Part shown: in pieces, positions 9,780 through 20,375 of the stretch | Layout: every line of letters begins with the position of its first letter | Position numbering within the stretch: position 1 is the first letter of the stretch | Source of the DNA: Akebia trifoliata | Lineage: Eukaryota; Streptophyta; Magnoliopsida; Ranunculales; Lardizabalaceae | NCBI GenBank assembly: GCA_017979445.1 | Contig: CM030715.1 | Span: forward strand, 16,435,602 to 16,499,601 | DNA: 64,000 nucleotides | Reading direction: 5' to 3' | Program-made: the position numbers and the translations under genes | The notes under the pieces: generated by a model | Databases searched by the model: none | What the model was told of the DNA's origin: nothing | The model's input: the letters and a program-made list of their open reading frames with translations, nothing else

Positions 9780-10648
9780 TTATTGATAAAATTTCTTGAG
9801 GTTGAAAGCATTCCACGGTGCCGTGATTACATTTTCCACTTTTGTTTTCAAATAATACACATGCTTCCCCTACTTTATTGACGAGATATGGCCCTTCCCA
9901 GTTAACACCGAACTTCCCGTTGTTAAGTTCCTTGGTGTTGGAAAACATTTTCCTCAAAAGCATGTCCTCAACCTTGAACTTCCTTCTCCGTACCTTTTTG
10001 TCATAAGACCTCTTTAGCTGTTGGTGATACCGTGCCAATCTCTATCATTTTCTCTCGAGTTTCGTCTAACCAATCCAGGTTTCGTGCTATCATTTCTTCA
10101 TTGAGAATTGTTTCTGCGACCTACGTCCTAGTGGTGGGAATTTGTATCTCGGTGGGAATAACTGCCTCTGTCCCATAAGCTAGTGCAAATGGCGTGAATC
10201 CTGTTGCCCCTTTTGGGTAATGTTCGATATGCCCACAGTACGTTATGCATCTCTTTTACTCATTTCCCTTTATGCTCGGCCAACCTTTTCTTCAAGTTGT
10301 CGAGGATTGTCTTGTTGGAAGCCTCTACCTGTCCCTTACCCGGGGGATACCTCGAAGATGACTAGAGTGAACGGATCCCGTGCTCTCTATAGTAGGTTTG
10401 CACTCATTTTCCCTTAAAACTGTGTTCTGTTATTTGAAATTAATGCATACGGGATGCCGAACCACGTTATGATGTGCTCTTAGGTAAACTTGATGACTTC
10501 TTCCTCTTTGATCCGAGTGAGGGGGATGGCTTTTACCCATTTGGTGAAGTAGTCCGTGGCCACCAAGATAAAAAGTTTTCCCCCTTTCCCTCGAGGTAGG
10601 GGCCCCACAATATCCATTACCCAAAGGAAGAAGGCCAAACCGACTTCA
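9780..10648 (-). pseudogene. Integrase, C-terminal two thirds, element A
   Basis: Starts at the insertion point of element B with DEVGLAFFLWVMDIVGPLPR (first catalytic Asp in MDIVGP), then LVATDYFTKWVKAIPL. The C-terminus is NWEGPYLV and, after a frameshift, WNAFNLKKFYQ with the stop at 9780, the usual ending of Tat integrases. The stretch 10050-10430 carries the catalytic region in broken frames. The N-terminal third is at 20376-20760, across element B. Confidence 0.85.
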
Positions 10649-10653
10649 TCGGG

Positions 10654-12683
10654 TGTAGACATGAGAATGTTCATCTTTGAACCTCAATGCTACGTTGTTT
10701 GGAGTCGCCACCATTCTTTTTTGAAAATGGGTGTGAATGGGCACCCGAATCAATTTTTTTGAAAACCATTTTTTCATGGCATTGTAGTGACTCTCAATCA
10801 TGAAAAATGTATGATCTACCTAAGATCTAGGTAAGGGGATTCGGTTAGAGAATGGGAAAGGTGTTAAGCACCCCATTCTCTCCACCTAAGGTGGTTACCT
10901 TGAGATTTGGCCACTTTTTGAAAAGATTAACATAACAAAATTGCATGAAATGCATGGAGTGGGTGTGTGCACTTAGTGAATATGTACCTCTTTGAAAGAA
11001 GATTTGATATTAGTGTTGACATGAGAAATATCCTATGGAGAGGATATTCTATGGAGTCAACACACTTTTGCATGAGTTGAGATGTTGGTTTAGGATTTTA
11101 GAGAAATTCCATGAATGGAATTCTCTTAGATCCATAACCTTAATTTATGCATGCTTAGCTAGAAACTTAGTGTTTTAGCCCCATCAAGAGAGCTACACAA
11201 TTCTTCATCATGGCCAAACATGTGTGATGTGTGTGCATAGTGTACATTATGATGCATGATATGAGAATGGGTCAAAAAGAGCTTTAACCTCCATCCTTTC
11301 GACCAAACTGCCTCAAGCATTCCATGCCCAAGGTTGAGGTTCAATCTACTCGGGATGAAGGAGGGTTCTCCATTACATCCTAAAGGCTTTTAAAAATAAA
11401 AAGAGAGGGATAAAAGAAGAAGATGCTAGTTAAAAGATAAATAAATAACTATTGTCCCACCTTGTCCCTTTTCGAAGTCTTGAATGAACTTAAGCTTGAG
11501 AGATGAACTTGAGAGTTGAAGGGTGGAGTTGAGGGGTGAGAGAGTTGAAGGTTAGGAGATGATAGATGAGTAGAAATTTTGGTAGAGTTTTAGGTTGAGA
11601 GATGGGGGTTTTAGAGCATGAATTGTTCTTAAAAAATGAGGGTATTTATAGAGTTTTTGGAGAACTTTTGGGGATAAAGTGGTCCAACCCTAAAAATAAT
11701 GAGAATGAACATAAGATTTAGGTTATTTCATTTGTATGGCGGTAAAGATGACATTTGTGAAGAAATCCTAAAATCATTCTTTGATCCTTGGTTTTTTGGT
11801 AAATAGAGGTGAGAGAACAAAAATACTTTTGGGAGGGTGAATAAGGGAGTGACATGTGTAAAGGTAGAGTGGTAGGTAAAAAGTAGACCTTAGCTCATTT
11901 GTAAATAACTCATAAAGCAAGGGTGGAAGTGTATTTTTGAAATGGATTAATGGGAGAACAAAAGTACTTTTGGGAGGATGAGTAGGAGAATGACATGTGT
12001 AAAGGTGAAGTGGTAGGTGAAAAGTAGCCCTTGGTTCATTTGTAAATAACTCATAAAGCAAGGGTGGAAGTGTATTTTTGAAATGGACCAATGAGAGAAC
12101 TCCATTTATGTACTTGAAGATTCCCACCTCTTGAGGGCATAATGGAAAGTTCTCTCACCTTTATGGACTATTACCAAAGACCAAATAACCTTTTTGGTTT
12201 GACTAAACTTTTTGAGAAAGGCATTCTTGGGTTTTCACAAAAGGAAAGTTGACCCTCCAATTAGATGATGCATTGGGTATTGGGGGCTTATGAGATATCA
12301 ACATGTGTCATCTTGTGAAGGGGTGAGAGAATGGACTTGGAGTGAGCTTGGTGTTGGGCTTGTGTTTGAGTTAGGATATGGACATGGGTTTAAACTTAGA
12401 ATGGACTTGGCTTTGGATTTAGGATATGGACTTGGGTTAGGTTGGATGAGGAAATGGACCTTGGTTATGGTATGGGTGATGGAGCGATGAATGGAAAATG
12501 GTTATGGGTTGGGGATAAGGTTGAGCATGCAAACTATATGACATGATGTATGTATGCATGTATGCATGAATAATGATGCCAAGTGGCAATGTGGGTCTGT
12601 CAAAGAGCTTGAGTTCTAAATCGGAATCAATTCGAGGAAATTTGGATCTTCCTAATGGGTTTGTGCAAATTGGGGTGTCTACA
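10654..12683 (-). repeat. 3' LTR of element B (2.03 kb)
   Basis: Full-length copy with inverted ends TGTAGACA/TGTCTACA. It contains a 140-bp tandem duplication (from 11813 and 11953) present once in the related LTR of element C. Near 12330-12440 it has a TGGACTTGG-type minisatellite that is expanded further in the partner copy (19960-20130). Confidence 0.85.
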
Positions 12684-12698
12684 GCTGCCCTTCTTTGT
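12684..12698 (-). other. Polypurine tract of element B
   Basis: Minus strand ACAAAGAAGGGCAGC abuts the LTR start TGTAGACACC. Equivalent tracts occur at 35541 (C) and 58028 (D), which fixes the orientation of all three elements. Confidence 0.75.
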
Positions 12699-13126
12699 AG
12701 GTGTTGCTTGCAAAGAACTGCAAAGAATAAATTAGACCCTTTATTTGCATGAATCCGAAGTAATTTATTGCATGATGATTAAAATCGTCGGATGGATTGA
12801 AGATGTGTGTAAGATGTGGCTACCCAAGCACGGGATCTGATAGGGTTAGCTTTTTTGAAAACCCTTGACTTCGTGGCACGGAGCTCGTTTGAAGTCTTGG
12901 ATTAATTTTTGATAAGTTTTGAAAAATGATTCATGTTGTAAACCATGCAATTTTGAAATATTCCTCTTTTACCCTCATTGATTCCGAGCTTTGAAACTCC
13001 CCCTTTTGGATTTTTATATTTTTTATAATAATAATAATTATTTTTTTGTTTTTTTATTATTATTATTTTTAGTTCATTTTTTAATTTTTTATTTATTGAT
13101 TTTTTTTTGATTTTTTTGATTCTCTG
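12699..13126. other. Non-coding segment between LTR and first palindrome array, element B
   Basis: Conserved with 35556-35887 in C and with 58042-58200 in D (TTGCTTGCAAAGAACTGCAA, then a CAAGCACGGG.TCT motif). It ends in T-rich (ATT)n runs. No frame is open. Confidence 0.6.
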
Positions 13127-13262
13127 ATCCGTTTTCTAGAAACAGATATACCGAAATTTATATTATCCGTTTTTATAAAACGGATTTCATTACTTTAATT
13201 CTTATCCGTTTTATAAAAATGGATGACGCAAATTTATTTCTATCCGTTTCATAAAAACGGAC
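13127..13262. promoter_or_regulatory. Palindrome array 1 of element B, 4 copies at 38-bp spacing
   Basis: Copies at 13127-13147, 13165-13185, 13204-13224 and 13242-13262; start-to-start steps are 38, 39 and 38. Consensus is ATCCGTTTT, a 3-bp AT centre, then AAAACGGAT, with substitutions mostly outside the arms' CCG/CGG. The spacers are not obviously conserved. The array is followed 26 bp later by CCCGCGCGACCT (13288-13299) and a CT-rich leader of the antisense PMD gene. Its role as promoter or factor-binding array is inferred from position. Confidence 0.75.
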
Positions 13263-13287
13263 CAGTACTCATTTCAAAATCGCAAGA

Positions 13288-13299
13288 CCCGCGCGACCT
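13288..13299 (+). promoter_or_regulatory. CCCGCGCGACCT box after array 1
   Basis: The same 12 bases occur at 36049-36060 in element C, 27 bp after its array (26 bp here). The GC-rich box stands out in an AT-rich setting and marks the likely transcription start region of the PMD gene. Confidence 0.55.
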
Positions 13300-14322
13300 T
13301 TCATTTCGTCTTTCCACTTAGCGTTCTGGTTTCTTCTCCCTCTCTTCCTTCCTCCTTTGATTTTCTCGCCATCTTTATTATTACTAGAGATTGGGTGTTC
13401 TTGGACGAAGTATTCAAACGTGGATTGAGATCATTTTCTCGTTCTCGTGATTGGACGGAGCTTTGTTGGACGGGCAAAAGCTGAGGTTTGATTTTCAGCT
13501 TGAGTAGGTGTGGATTTGCATACAATTGACTCGAGGTAGCTCTTCTGGCCATTACTCCTTTAATTTCTTACTTTGATTGTGCATGAATGTTCCTTTAATT
13601 CCGTTTTGTTATATGGCCTTGAATATAGAGTAATTTCTCAATTTGAATTCGCCTAATCTCTCCTTGAATTTTCTCTTGTCATGTGTGAATTATTCAACCC
13701 CATCCACTTTTGGATTTCAATTTGTGAATTATGAATTAAATCGTGTAATTTGAATCCATTAAGTCCATTGCGAATTTTTATCATGTGTGAATTATGACCT
13801 TGGTCCATTTGTGGGATTACTTGGTTTTTGCGGGCGGAGCGGAGGGGTATGATGGGGTGTAGGTATTGGTGAGGGAGGTTGGATTGGGTTTGAGAACTGG
13901 TATTGGATGGTGGGTTGGCCTGGATGGTAGGATAGACTAGGTAGTGGGATAACTGGCTTGTTACGGGCATTTGTAGAGGGCACTTGAGAATTATGAGGGA
14001 CTAGGGTCGTTGGTTAATGCAAATTCGAGTAATGGTTTTGAGATGGGTTACTGGATTGGGACGTAGGTTTGGATAGGCCTGTGGTAAGTTAGGTTGTCAT
14101 TGAGTCATGGGTCCAGGTTGGATAGACATTGGCTAGGTCCATTGGTTTCTTGAGGTTGGGGTCAAACTTGGACTTAAGGTCAGGGATTTTGGTTGGTAAA
14201 CCCAGACTTGAAAGGTTTAGGTTGGTCAAGGGATCAGGTACAGGATAGATGTGGCTATTTGATTTTTCGGCATTTCCTCGATTTCGCCCGTCATGATCAT
14301 TAGGTGCCTTATGCTTCTGTAT

Positions 14323-16850
14323 ATGGGGAGACTACGGAAGATTAGAGTTATTGCCCCTTCTTCAGATGAGGAGGAGGGTGTCAAGCCGTCTCTTAGGTCC
14401 CGATTTGCTTCGGGTTCTAGCCTAGCACCGGTTAGGAGGTCGTCTTATCTTCGGCAGATGCCTGATCCTTCATCTAGTGATGCTGTTGATTCTTCGTCGG
14501 GTAGTCATACTGCCACCGAGGAGGGCATGGATGTGAGTGCTTCAGAGCTGGGGTCTGCCGGTTGAGGTAAGGGTGCCCGGGGTAGGGCTGGTTGTAGAGG
14601 TAGAGGTGGCCTTCGTATTGAGATCCCTACGGAGGCTAGTGATCGGGTGCATGATACGTCACTTCTGCATGGATTGGGTCGACACTTGTCTATGTATGTA
14701 CGGATGGACGTTCCTACCCCTTACCCAGGGGTTAGCTTTAGGGGCCGATGATATTCGGACACAATTCGCCACCGTGGGGTTTGATCATTTCTTGCGTATT
14801 CCTCCTTTCCGAGCTGATCGTCCTCTTTTCCTTGCAATGATGGAGCGATGGTTTCAGTCGACACATACTTTCCATATGCCAGAGGTTGAGATCGGCATTC
14901 GTCCATCTGATTTTGTCGCTATTACCGGTATTGCCATGGAGGGTGACCCTATTATATTGGAGGCCCAGTCTATTGACGATATGAGGGCCCTGCTTAGCCT
15001 TAGGACAGTCCCTGCCTGGATGGTAGGGAAACATGGTCGTATCAGCACGGAGATCCTCATGGGACTGCTTCTTGTTGAGGGGGACGGGCAGAGTCCACCC
15101 CTGCATCGAGAGAGTGTTGCTCGCTTCGATGACCATGACTTTGATGTCATATTTCGTATTTGTTTTCTTCTCCTGTTGGGGAGTTGCTTTTTTTTAGAGG
15201 ATGATTCCATCGTTTCTACTATCTTCCTGTCCACTATGTGCGATATTGACCGTATTGGAGACCTTGACTAGGGCAGTCTCATCTACGGGACCATTATTAG
15301 AGGCATCGATCACTGTCGAGGGCATCACGGCTCCTCGAGGTGGCGGGATCTCTACTCGATTTTTTTGGCATTTCATTGAGGTATGCTAACTTCTTGTTGT
15401 TCGTTCATCGCTCTATATTTCTCCTAGCATGCTAACCTTCTTGTTTCGAATTTGCATTTCAGTTGTTTCTGCATGTGCACTTCCCCTTTTATCTTCCTAC
15501 TCAGAGCCATCTTGATGATGGCTATCCTCTTGGTGCCTTTTGGGCGACTAGGGATGCACGGGCTATTCGGAGCAGCCCTCGTAGTGCTCGGGCCCACATT
15601 GATCGCAGTCATCTTGAGGATGTAAGTCTACGTTACCTTTGTCCCTCCATATTCTTTTGGTACCTATGATCTGATGTTTTCCTTCCACAGGTGTTCTCTA
15701 TGACACTTAGGGACCTGCCTCGCACTGTTAGTAAGTAGCGAGAGGTGCGGAATGCCTATAGGCGTGATCTATTGAGACAGCTCTATCCTTGTTTCATTGG
15801 AGACCTTCGATATACCTACTACCTTGGGGAGCTCCTGTATTTTCAGCATGATCGTACCCTACGTATCCCCGTTGCTTCGCCTTTGCCGATGTCATTGATT
15901 ATGGCCTTCGAGGAATATGCTGCTCAGGCGGGAGGTATGGATATTGCTGGCCTTGTGATTGATGGTGATTATCGTGCCTAGTTCCGAGAGGCTTCGATCG
16001 ACTGTCTGATGCCTGCTGTGTCTGTCCATGCTGGAGTGACAGAGATCAGAAGTGTCCTGATTCGAGAGCATGCTGATATGGTACTCGTCTTGTTGTTTCT
16101 TGTATGGTCATTGTTTATTGAGAATTACTTTCTGATCGTACTCTTATGGCATGTCTTTGTTTCAGGCTGATGATCTGCGTCGACTACGTGCGGGTTATGA
16201 CATTATTGAGGCCCAGGCGGGTCGGGCCGTTGAGATGGAGAATCGATGGCGGGTTGCGCAGTTGGAGGCCGAGTCTCAGGCTGCTCTTATCTGAGAGCAG
16301 GCCATCCGTATCCAAGAGCAGGCCGATCGTATACATGAGCTGGAGTTGGAGGCGGCTATGAGGGAGTAACGGATGCAAGCGGAGATGGTATACCTTTCTT
16401 CATATTACTCGTTGCTTTACTAGTACTTTTCATATCCTGCCCTTAACATGGTTCATTTCTTATGGATGTTTCAAGATTATTATCGTCGTCGAGATGGTGC
16501 GAGTACATCGGCTCGTCCTCCTACTCCTCGGGTTTCTTTCGGTGTCTGATCAAGACTTGTTTCTCAGGATTCTACTTTCGTCAAGCCTTCTGCCCCTGTT
16601 GTCGGTGTCTCAGAGATAGGTCTCAATTCTGATCCTCCGTTGGCATTCGACACATTTTTCCTTGATTCGACTGGGTGATTACGAGTGCATCCCGATGACG
16701 TACCATCAGCTTCTGAGACAGATTCGGGGATGTCTGGCTTGGGTTCGCTAGCCGAGACAACTTCAGGCGTGGCTCCAGAGACTTCGTCAGCTCCCCCGAC
16801 TACTGGAGATGATACACATATTTGATCATATTGTACCCCCTGTTAGCCAA
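14323..16850 (+). pseudogene. Antisense plant mobile domain (PMD/MAIN-like) gene of element B, five exons
   Basis: The start MGRLRK matches MGRPRK of the copy in C. Exon 1 (to 15380) has an acidic, Ser-rich N-terminus and, after a frameshift near 14560-14750, the PMD core: FATVGFDHFLRIPPF, FLAMMERWFQSTHTFHM, GIRPSDFVAITGIAMEGDPI and FRICFLLLLGSCFFLEDDS. Introns with GT-AG ends lie at 15381-15462, 15622-15690, 16081-16165 and about 16388-16475. Exon 3 has YLGELLYFQHDRT and exon 4 a Gln/Glu-rich coiled coil. The C-terminus (DTFFLDSTG ... TTGDD) is shared with C. PMD proteins such as MAIN/MAIL1 of Arabidopsis act in the nucleus in silencing and genome stability. Stops (15271, 15736, 15979, 16293) show decay. 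Confidence 0.8.
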
Positions 16851-16937
16851 TTGATGTATTATCTATCTTTATCCGTGGAGTTTTGTACCTATTATGAAAA
16901 ACATGTGAGATTTCATATTTAGACATACATATATGTG

Positions 16938-16940
<3 letters not shown>

Positions 16941-16990
<50 letters not shown>
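16941..16990. repeat. (TA)n microsatellite
   Basis: About 25 AT dinucleotides between the PMD gene's 3' end and the second palindrome array. The corresponding site in C (38140) has only a short TATATATTTATATAT run. Confidence 0.95.
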
Positions 16991-16994
<4 letters not shown>

Positions 16995-17051
16995 TCATTG
17001 TTCTTCACTCCTTACACCTCTTGTTGGATTTTTAGAAAAAGCTCCAAACTG

Positions 17052-17263
17052 GTCCGTTTCTACAAGGCGGATTAATTATATTTATCTTGCATCCATTTTC
17101 TAAAAACAGATTTGGTCATATAATGTCGAATCCGTTTAATAAAAACGGACTGGTTAAACAATATTGAATCCGTTTAATAAAAATGGATTGGTCCAACAAT
17201 ATGAATCCGTTTAATAAAAACGGATTGGTCATCTTTCCTCCTAACCGTTTAACAAAGACGGAC
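17052..17263. promoter_or_regulatory. Palindrome array 2 of element B, 6 copies at 38-bp spacing
   Basis: Copies start at 17052, 17091, 17130, 17168, 17205 and 17243 (steps 39, 39, 38, 37, 38). The consensus is as in array 1, with TTTAATAAAA as the usual centre. Spacers share TTGGTC or CTGGTT after each copy. The array lies just upstream of the second antisense gene. It could bind a dimeric factor, supply TATA-like cores, or form hairpins in transcripts. Confidence 0.75.
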
Positions 17264-17403
17264 CAGTGCTCCCTTTAAACACTCCTTATGCCCTAGGTTC
17301 GTGATTTTGTCTTCTTCCCTGTTGGGATTGACTGTGGAGCCCACAAATCTACAACAACAAGCTTGTCTAGCTTTCTCTTCCCTCAAGATCTCCTTTCCAA
17401 GTC

Positions 17404-17985
17404 TCATGGAGGTAGGTCCCACTCTCCCACATCTAAAAAGATATGCTATAGTAGATTCTTATTTGAGACAATGGTTGGAATCTATGTCTAATGAAGACAA
17501 ACTCCAATGGGATTCTAACAAGTTAGGATTCACTCTTTCCTTGCCTATGGTCCGTTTGCAATGGGGTCTCATTGAGGCCATGATGGGATGCTGGGTTCCC
17601 GACCTTAACTTGTTTCGCTTTGGTGAACATGAAATGACCCCTACTATAGAAGAGATCGAGGTGATTTTGGGTCTTTCTTTTTCGGGTATGGTGGTGGTTC
17701 CACCCCTTAGAGAGGGATACAAGGGGGTGGCATCAGATTTCTTAGGGATTAGCAATAAATATTTAAAAAATACGGATGGTGAGTCAACTTTGTTGAGAAT
17801 ATCCAAGTCTTTTCTCCTTGAGCATCTCTTGGAGAATGACAAACCGTTGCTCCGATTTAACGCTTTGACCCTTGTAGTGATTGGTCAATTGCTATTTTTG
17901 GGAGAAGGCGAATTCGTGGACCTCACCCTCATCAGTGTGACATAACAGATCCGTCAGGGGCGCCGAGTGGCGCCTATGCCGTTCC
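17404..17985 (+). pseudogene. Second antisense gene of element B, DUF7745-like, truncated
   Basis: Reads MEVGPTLPHLKRYAIVDSYL, LGCWVPDLNLFRFGEHEM-like (here MMGCWVPDLNLFRFGEHEMT), PTIEEIEVILGLSF, LLRFNALTLVVIGQLLFL and, past one stop at 17943, QIRQGRRVAPMPF. The layout (a 'W.P...F.FG ... PT.EE....L' block followed by a hydrophobic 'A..IYGLVLFP'-like block) matches the plant retroelement-associated DUF7745 family as I know it. It is open from 17301, but the conserved part begins at the ATG at 17404. It ends abruptly at 17985, where antisense pol starts. Function unknown. Confidence 0.65.
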
Positions 17986-18446
17986 GCTAAGTGGTCAGCA
18001 ATAACTTGTCCTTTAATGGCTTTTTGAGTGACATAGGTGATGTCAAACTCAGATAATAGTAGTTGCCATTTTGCGGTGCGTCCCGTTCGTGCTGGTTTCT
18101 CGACGAGATACTTCAAATGATCCATCCGAGCAATGAGCATAGTCGAATAGCTAAGCAAGTAGTGGCGTAGTCATTGTGATGCCCAGACGAGGGCACAATA
18201 TATCTTTTCGAGGGTTGAATAGTTCGCCTCGTAACTTGTGAACTTCTTGCTAAGGTAATAGATGGCTCGCTCTTTTCGACCTGTTTCATCATGTTGCCCC
18301 ACTACACAGCCCATGGAGTTTTCTTGCACAGAAAGATACATCAGTAGAGGTCGACCTGGTGTAGGTGGAACTAAGACTGGTGGATTAAGCAGGTATCTCT
18401 TAATCTTGTCGAAAGCTTCTTGACAGTCTTCATTCCATTCTTTCGG
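17986..18446 (-). pseudogene. RT-RNase H connection fragment of element B
   Basis: Contains LNPPVLVPPTPGRPLLMY-like text, GCVVGQHDETGRKERAIYYL, LSYSTMLIARMDHLKYLVEK and QKAIKGQVIADHLA, then stops at the junction with the antisense gene. The equivalent region in D continues into a full RNase H. Confidence 0.8.
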
Positions 18447-19212
18447 CTAATTCTTCTTCAGTAGTTTGAATACTGGCTCACATATCGGAGTTAGTTGTGC
18501 GATGAACCGACTAATGTACTGAATTCTCCCTAGGAATCCTCTAATCTCTTTCTCTGATTTGGGTGGCTCCATATTTATGATGTACTTCGTTTTAGCTGGA
18601 TCGACTTCGATGCCTCTTCTACTGACAATGAAGCCCAATAATTTTCCTGACGTGGCCCCAAATACACACTTTGTCGGATTAAGTCTTAAGTTGTACTTCC
18701 TTAATCGATCAAACAGTTTCTTCAAGTTTACCAGATGATCCTCGTTGAGATTTGATTTAGCTATAATGTCGTCCACGTATACTTCTATCTCTTTGTGGAT
18801 CATGTCATGGAATAAGGCTGTCATGGCTCGTTGGAAGTTGCCCCAGCGTTCTTAAGACCAAATGGCATAACCTTATATGAAAGGTATCCCAAGGTGTAAT
18901 GAACGCAGTCTTCTCTTGATCTTCTTCCGCTATTTTTATCTGATTGTAACCCGAGAAGCCATCCATGAACGAGAACATTCCGTGCCCAGCTATATTATCA
19001 ACCAGAGTGTCGATGTGCGGTAATGGAAAGTCATCTTTAGGACTGGCTCTGTTCAGATCATGATAGTCTACACACATGCGTACCTTTTCGTTTTTCTTTG
19101 GTACAAGAAGGACATTGGTGAGCCACTCAGGGTAAGTGGATACTGCGAGAAACCCTGCTTGGAACTGCTTCATTACTTCATCATTGACCTTAAGTGTCCA
19201 CTCTGGTTTCAA
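18447..19212 (-). pseudogene. Reverse transcriptase of element B
   Basis: Two overlapping frames: MKPEWTLKVNDEVMKQFQAG, PKKNEKVRMCVDYHDLNRAS, FSFMDGFSGYNQIKIAEEDQ, frameshift near 18860, then EVYVDDIIAKS (the YVDD catalytic motif) and LRLNPTKCVFGATSGKLLGF. It is nearly collinear with D at 63444-63914, so B and D are close relatives. Confidence 0.9.
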
Positions 19213-19329
19213 CCTTCATAATTTTTGCTTGATCGGCTTGCTTCCCGCTTTGATAGGTAGCTTGTGAACGACTAGATCTGTGTCTAAACCGGGCATGTCT
19301 TGGTAAGATCATGCGAAGACATCTTGGTA

Positions 19330-19804
19330 CTATTGTAAGAACTTTGTCATCTCCTCTTTCTGCTCAATCGTTAAAAGGGCTCCGATTTTAACGATCCGTG
19401 GGTCATCTTCTGTGCCTAGGTTCACTGAGTTTGTATCCTCTATATTTGGCTGAACACCTTTCTCGTGATGTTCTACGAGTTCTTTGATTTCTTTTGGAGG
19501 ATATTCAACTTCTTCCTCTAACTCTTCTTCAATCCTCATGAGATCAAAGTCGAGCTTGAGGTCGAAGTCGTATTCATCTCTTTCATATTCTGTTCTGTCA
19601 CAAGATTCATTCAATTGAGGAAATTCTTTGCAAACCCTAGGTGTTTTGAAGATTTTTAATTTTTTGAAATTTTGAAAATATTTGATTTTTTTAAAATTTG
19701 AAAAGTTTTTGATTTTTTTGAATTTTGAAAGTTTTTTAATTTTTTTGGATTTTGGGACTATCTGTATGCCTGAAACAAGATGAAGAAAAATCATGCAATT
19801 CATG
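19330..19804 (-). pseudogene. Pre-RT linker of element B and deletion junction
   Basis: Contains an acidic segment (ELEEEVEYPPKEIKELV), VNLGTEDDPRIVKIGALL and EQKEEMTKFLQ, the usual lead-in to Tat RT. The preceding K/F-rich repeat (FKKIKNFSNFKKIKYF) is low-complexity. At 19804/19805 it abuts the middle of the LTR, so gag, protease, the primer site and 1.5 kb of LTR are gone. Confidence 0.7.
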
Positions 19805-20370
19805 GACCAAATAACCTTTTTGGTTTGACTAAACTTTTTGAGAATGGCATTCTTGAGTTTTCACAAAAGAAAAGTTGACCCTCCAATTAGATGATGCATT
19901 AGGTATTGGGGGCTTAAAGGTATCAACATGTGTCATCTTGTGAAGGGGTGTGAGAATGGACTTGGAGTGGGCTTGGTGTTGGGTTTGGGTTTGGGTTAGG
20001 ATATGGACTTGGGTTTGGGCTTAGAATGGACTTGGCTTTGGATTTAAGATATGGACTTGGGTTTTGGACTTAGAATGGACTTGGCTTTGGATTTAGGATA
20101 TGGACTTGGGTTTTGGACTTGGGTTAGGGTGAAGGAGGAAATGGACCTTGGTTATGGTATGGGTGATGGAGCGGTGAATGGAGAATGGTTACGGGTTAGG
20201 GACAAGGTTGAGCATGCAAACTATATGACATGATGTATGTATGCATGTATGCATGAATAATAATGCCAAGTAACAATGTGGGTCTGTCAAAGAGCTTGAG
20301 TTCTAAATCGGAATCAATTCGAGGAAATTTGGATCTTCCTAACGGGTTCGTGCAAATTGGGGTATCTACA
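19805..20370 (-). repeat. 5' LTR of element B, truncated (566 bp)
   Basis: Equivalent to 12179-12683 plus an extra expansion of a GGACTTGGGTTTTGGACTTA-type repeat. About 90-95% identical to the 3' LTR over the shared part. Confidence 0.85.
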
Positions 20371-20375
20371 TCAGG

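Larger units (their letters stand above)
10654..20370 (-). mobile_element. Element B, Tat-group retrotransposon with two antisense genes, inserted in element A
   Basis: The termini are TGTAGACATG ... GTATCTACA, flanked by TCGGG (10649-10653) and TCAGG (20371-20375), a 5-bp duplication with one transition. The host integrase reads straight across it. Minus-strand order: truncated 5' LTR, pre-RT, RT and start of the connection domain; then, on the plus strand, the two antisense genes; then the polypurine tract and full 3' LTR. Gag, protease, most of RNase H and integrase are deleted. Confidence 0.88.

Noticed and set aside
10720..10735. A TGGCGACTCCA match on the minus strand near the end of the B LTR, possible primer site
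   Set aside because: It lies inside the LTR, about 40-50 bp from the end, and recurs in the C LTR. The LTR terminus is fixed by the target duplication, so this is not at the LTR-internal border.
14738..15234. Minus-strand frames of over 120 residues
   Set aside because: They are reverse-strand shadows of the PMD exon on the plus strand, which has the recognisable domain motifs.
19621..19803. Lys/Phe-rich repeat (FKKIKNF units) as a functional nuclear-localisation or DNA-binding region
   Set aside because: Simple T/A-rich slippage repeat next to a deletion junction; absent from the equivalent place in the other copies.
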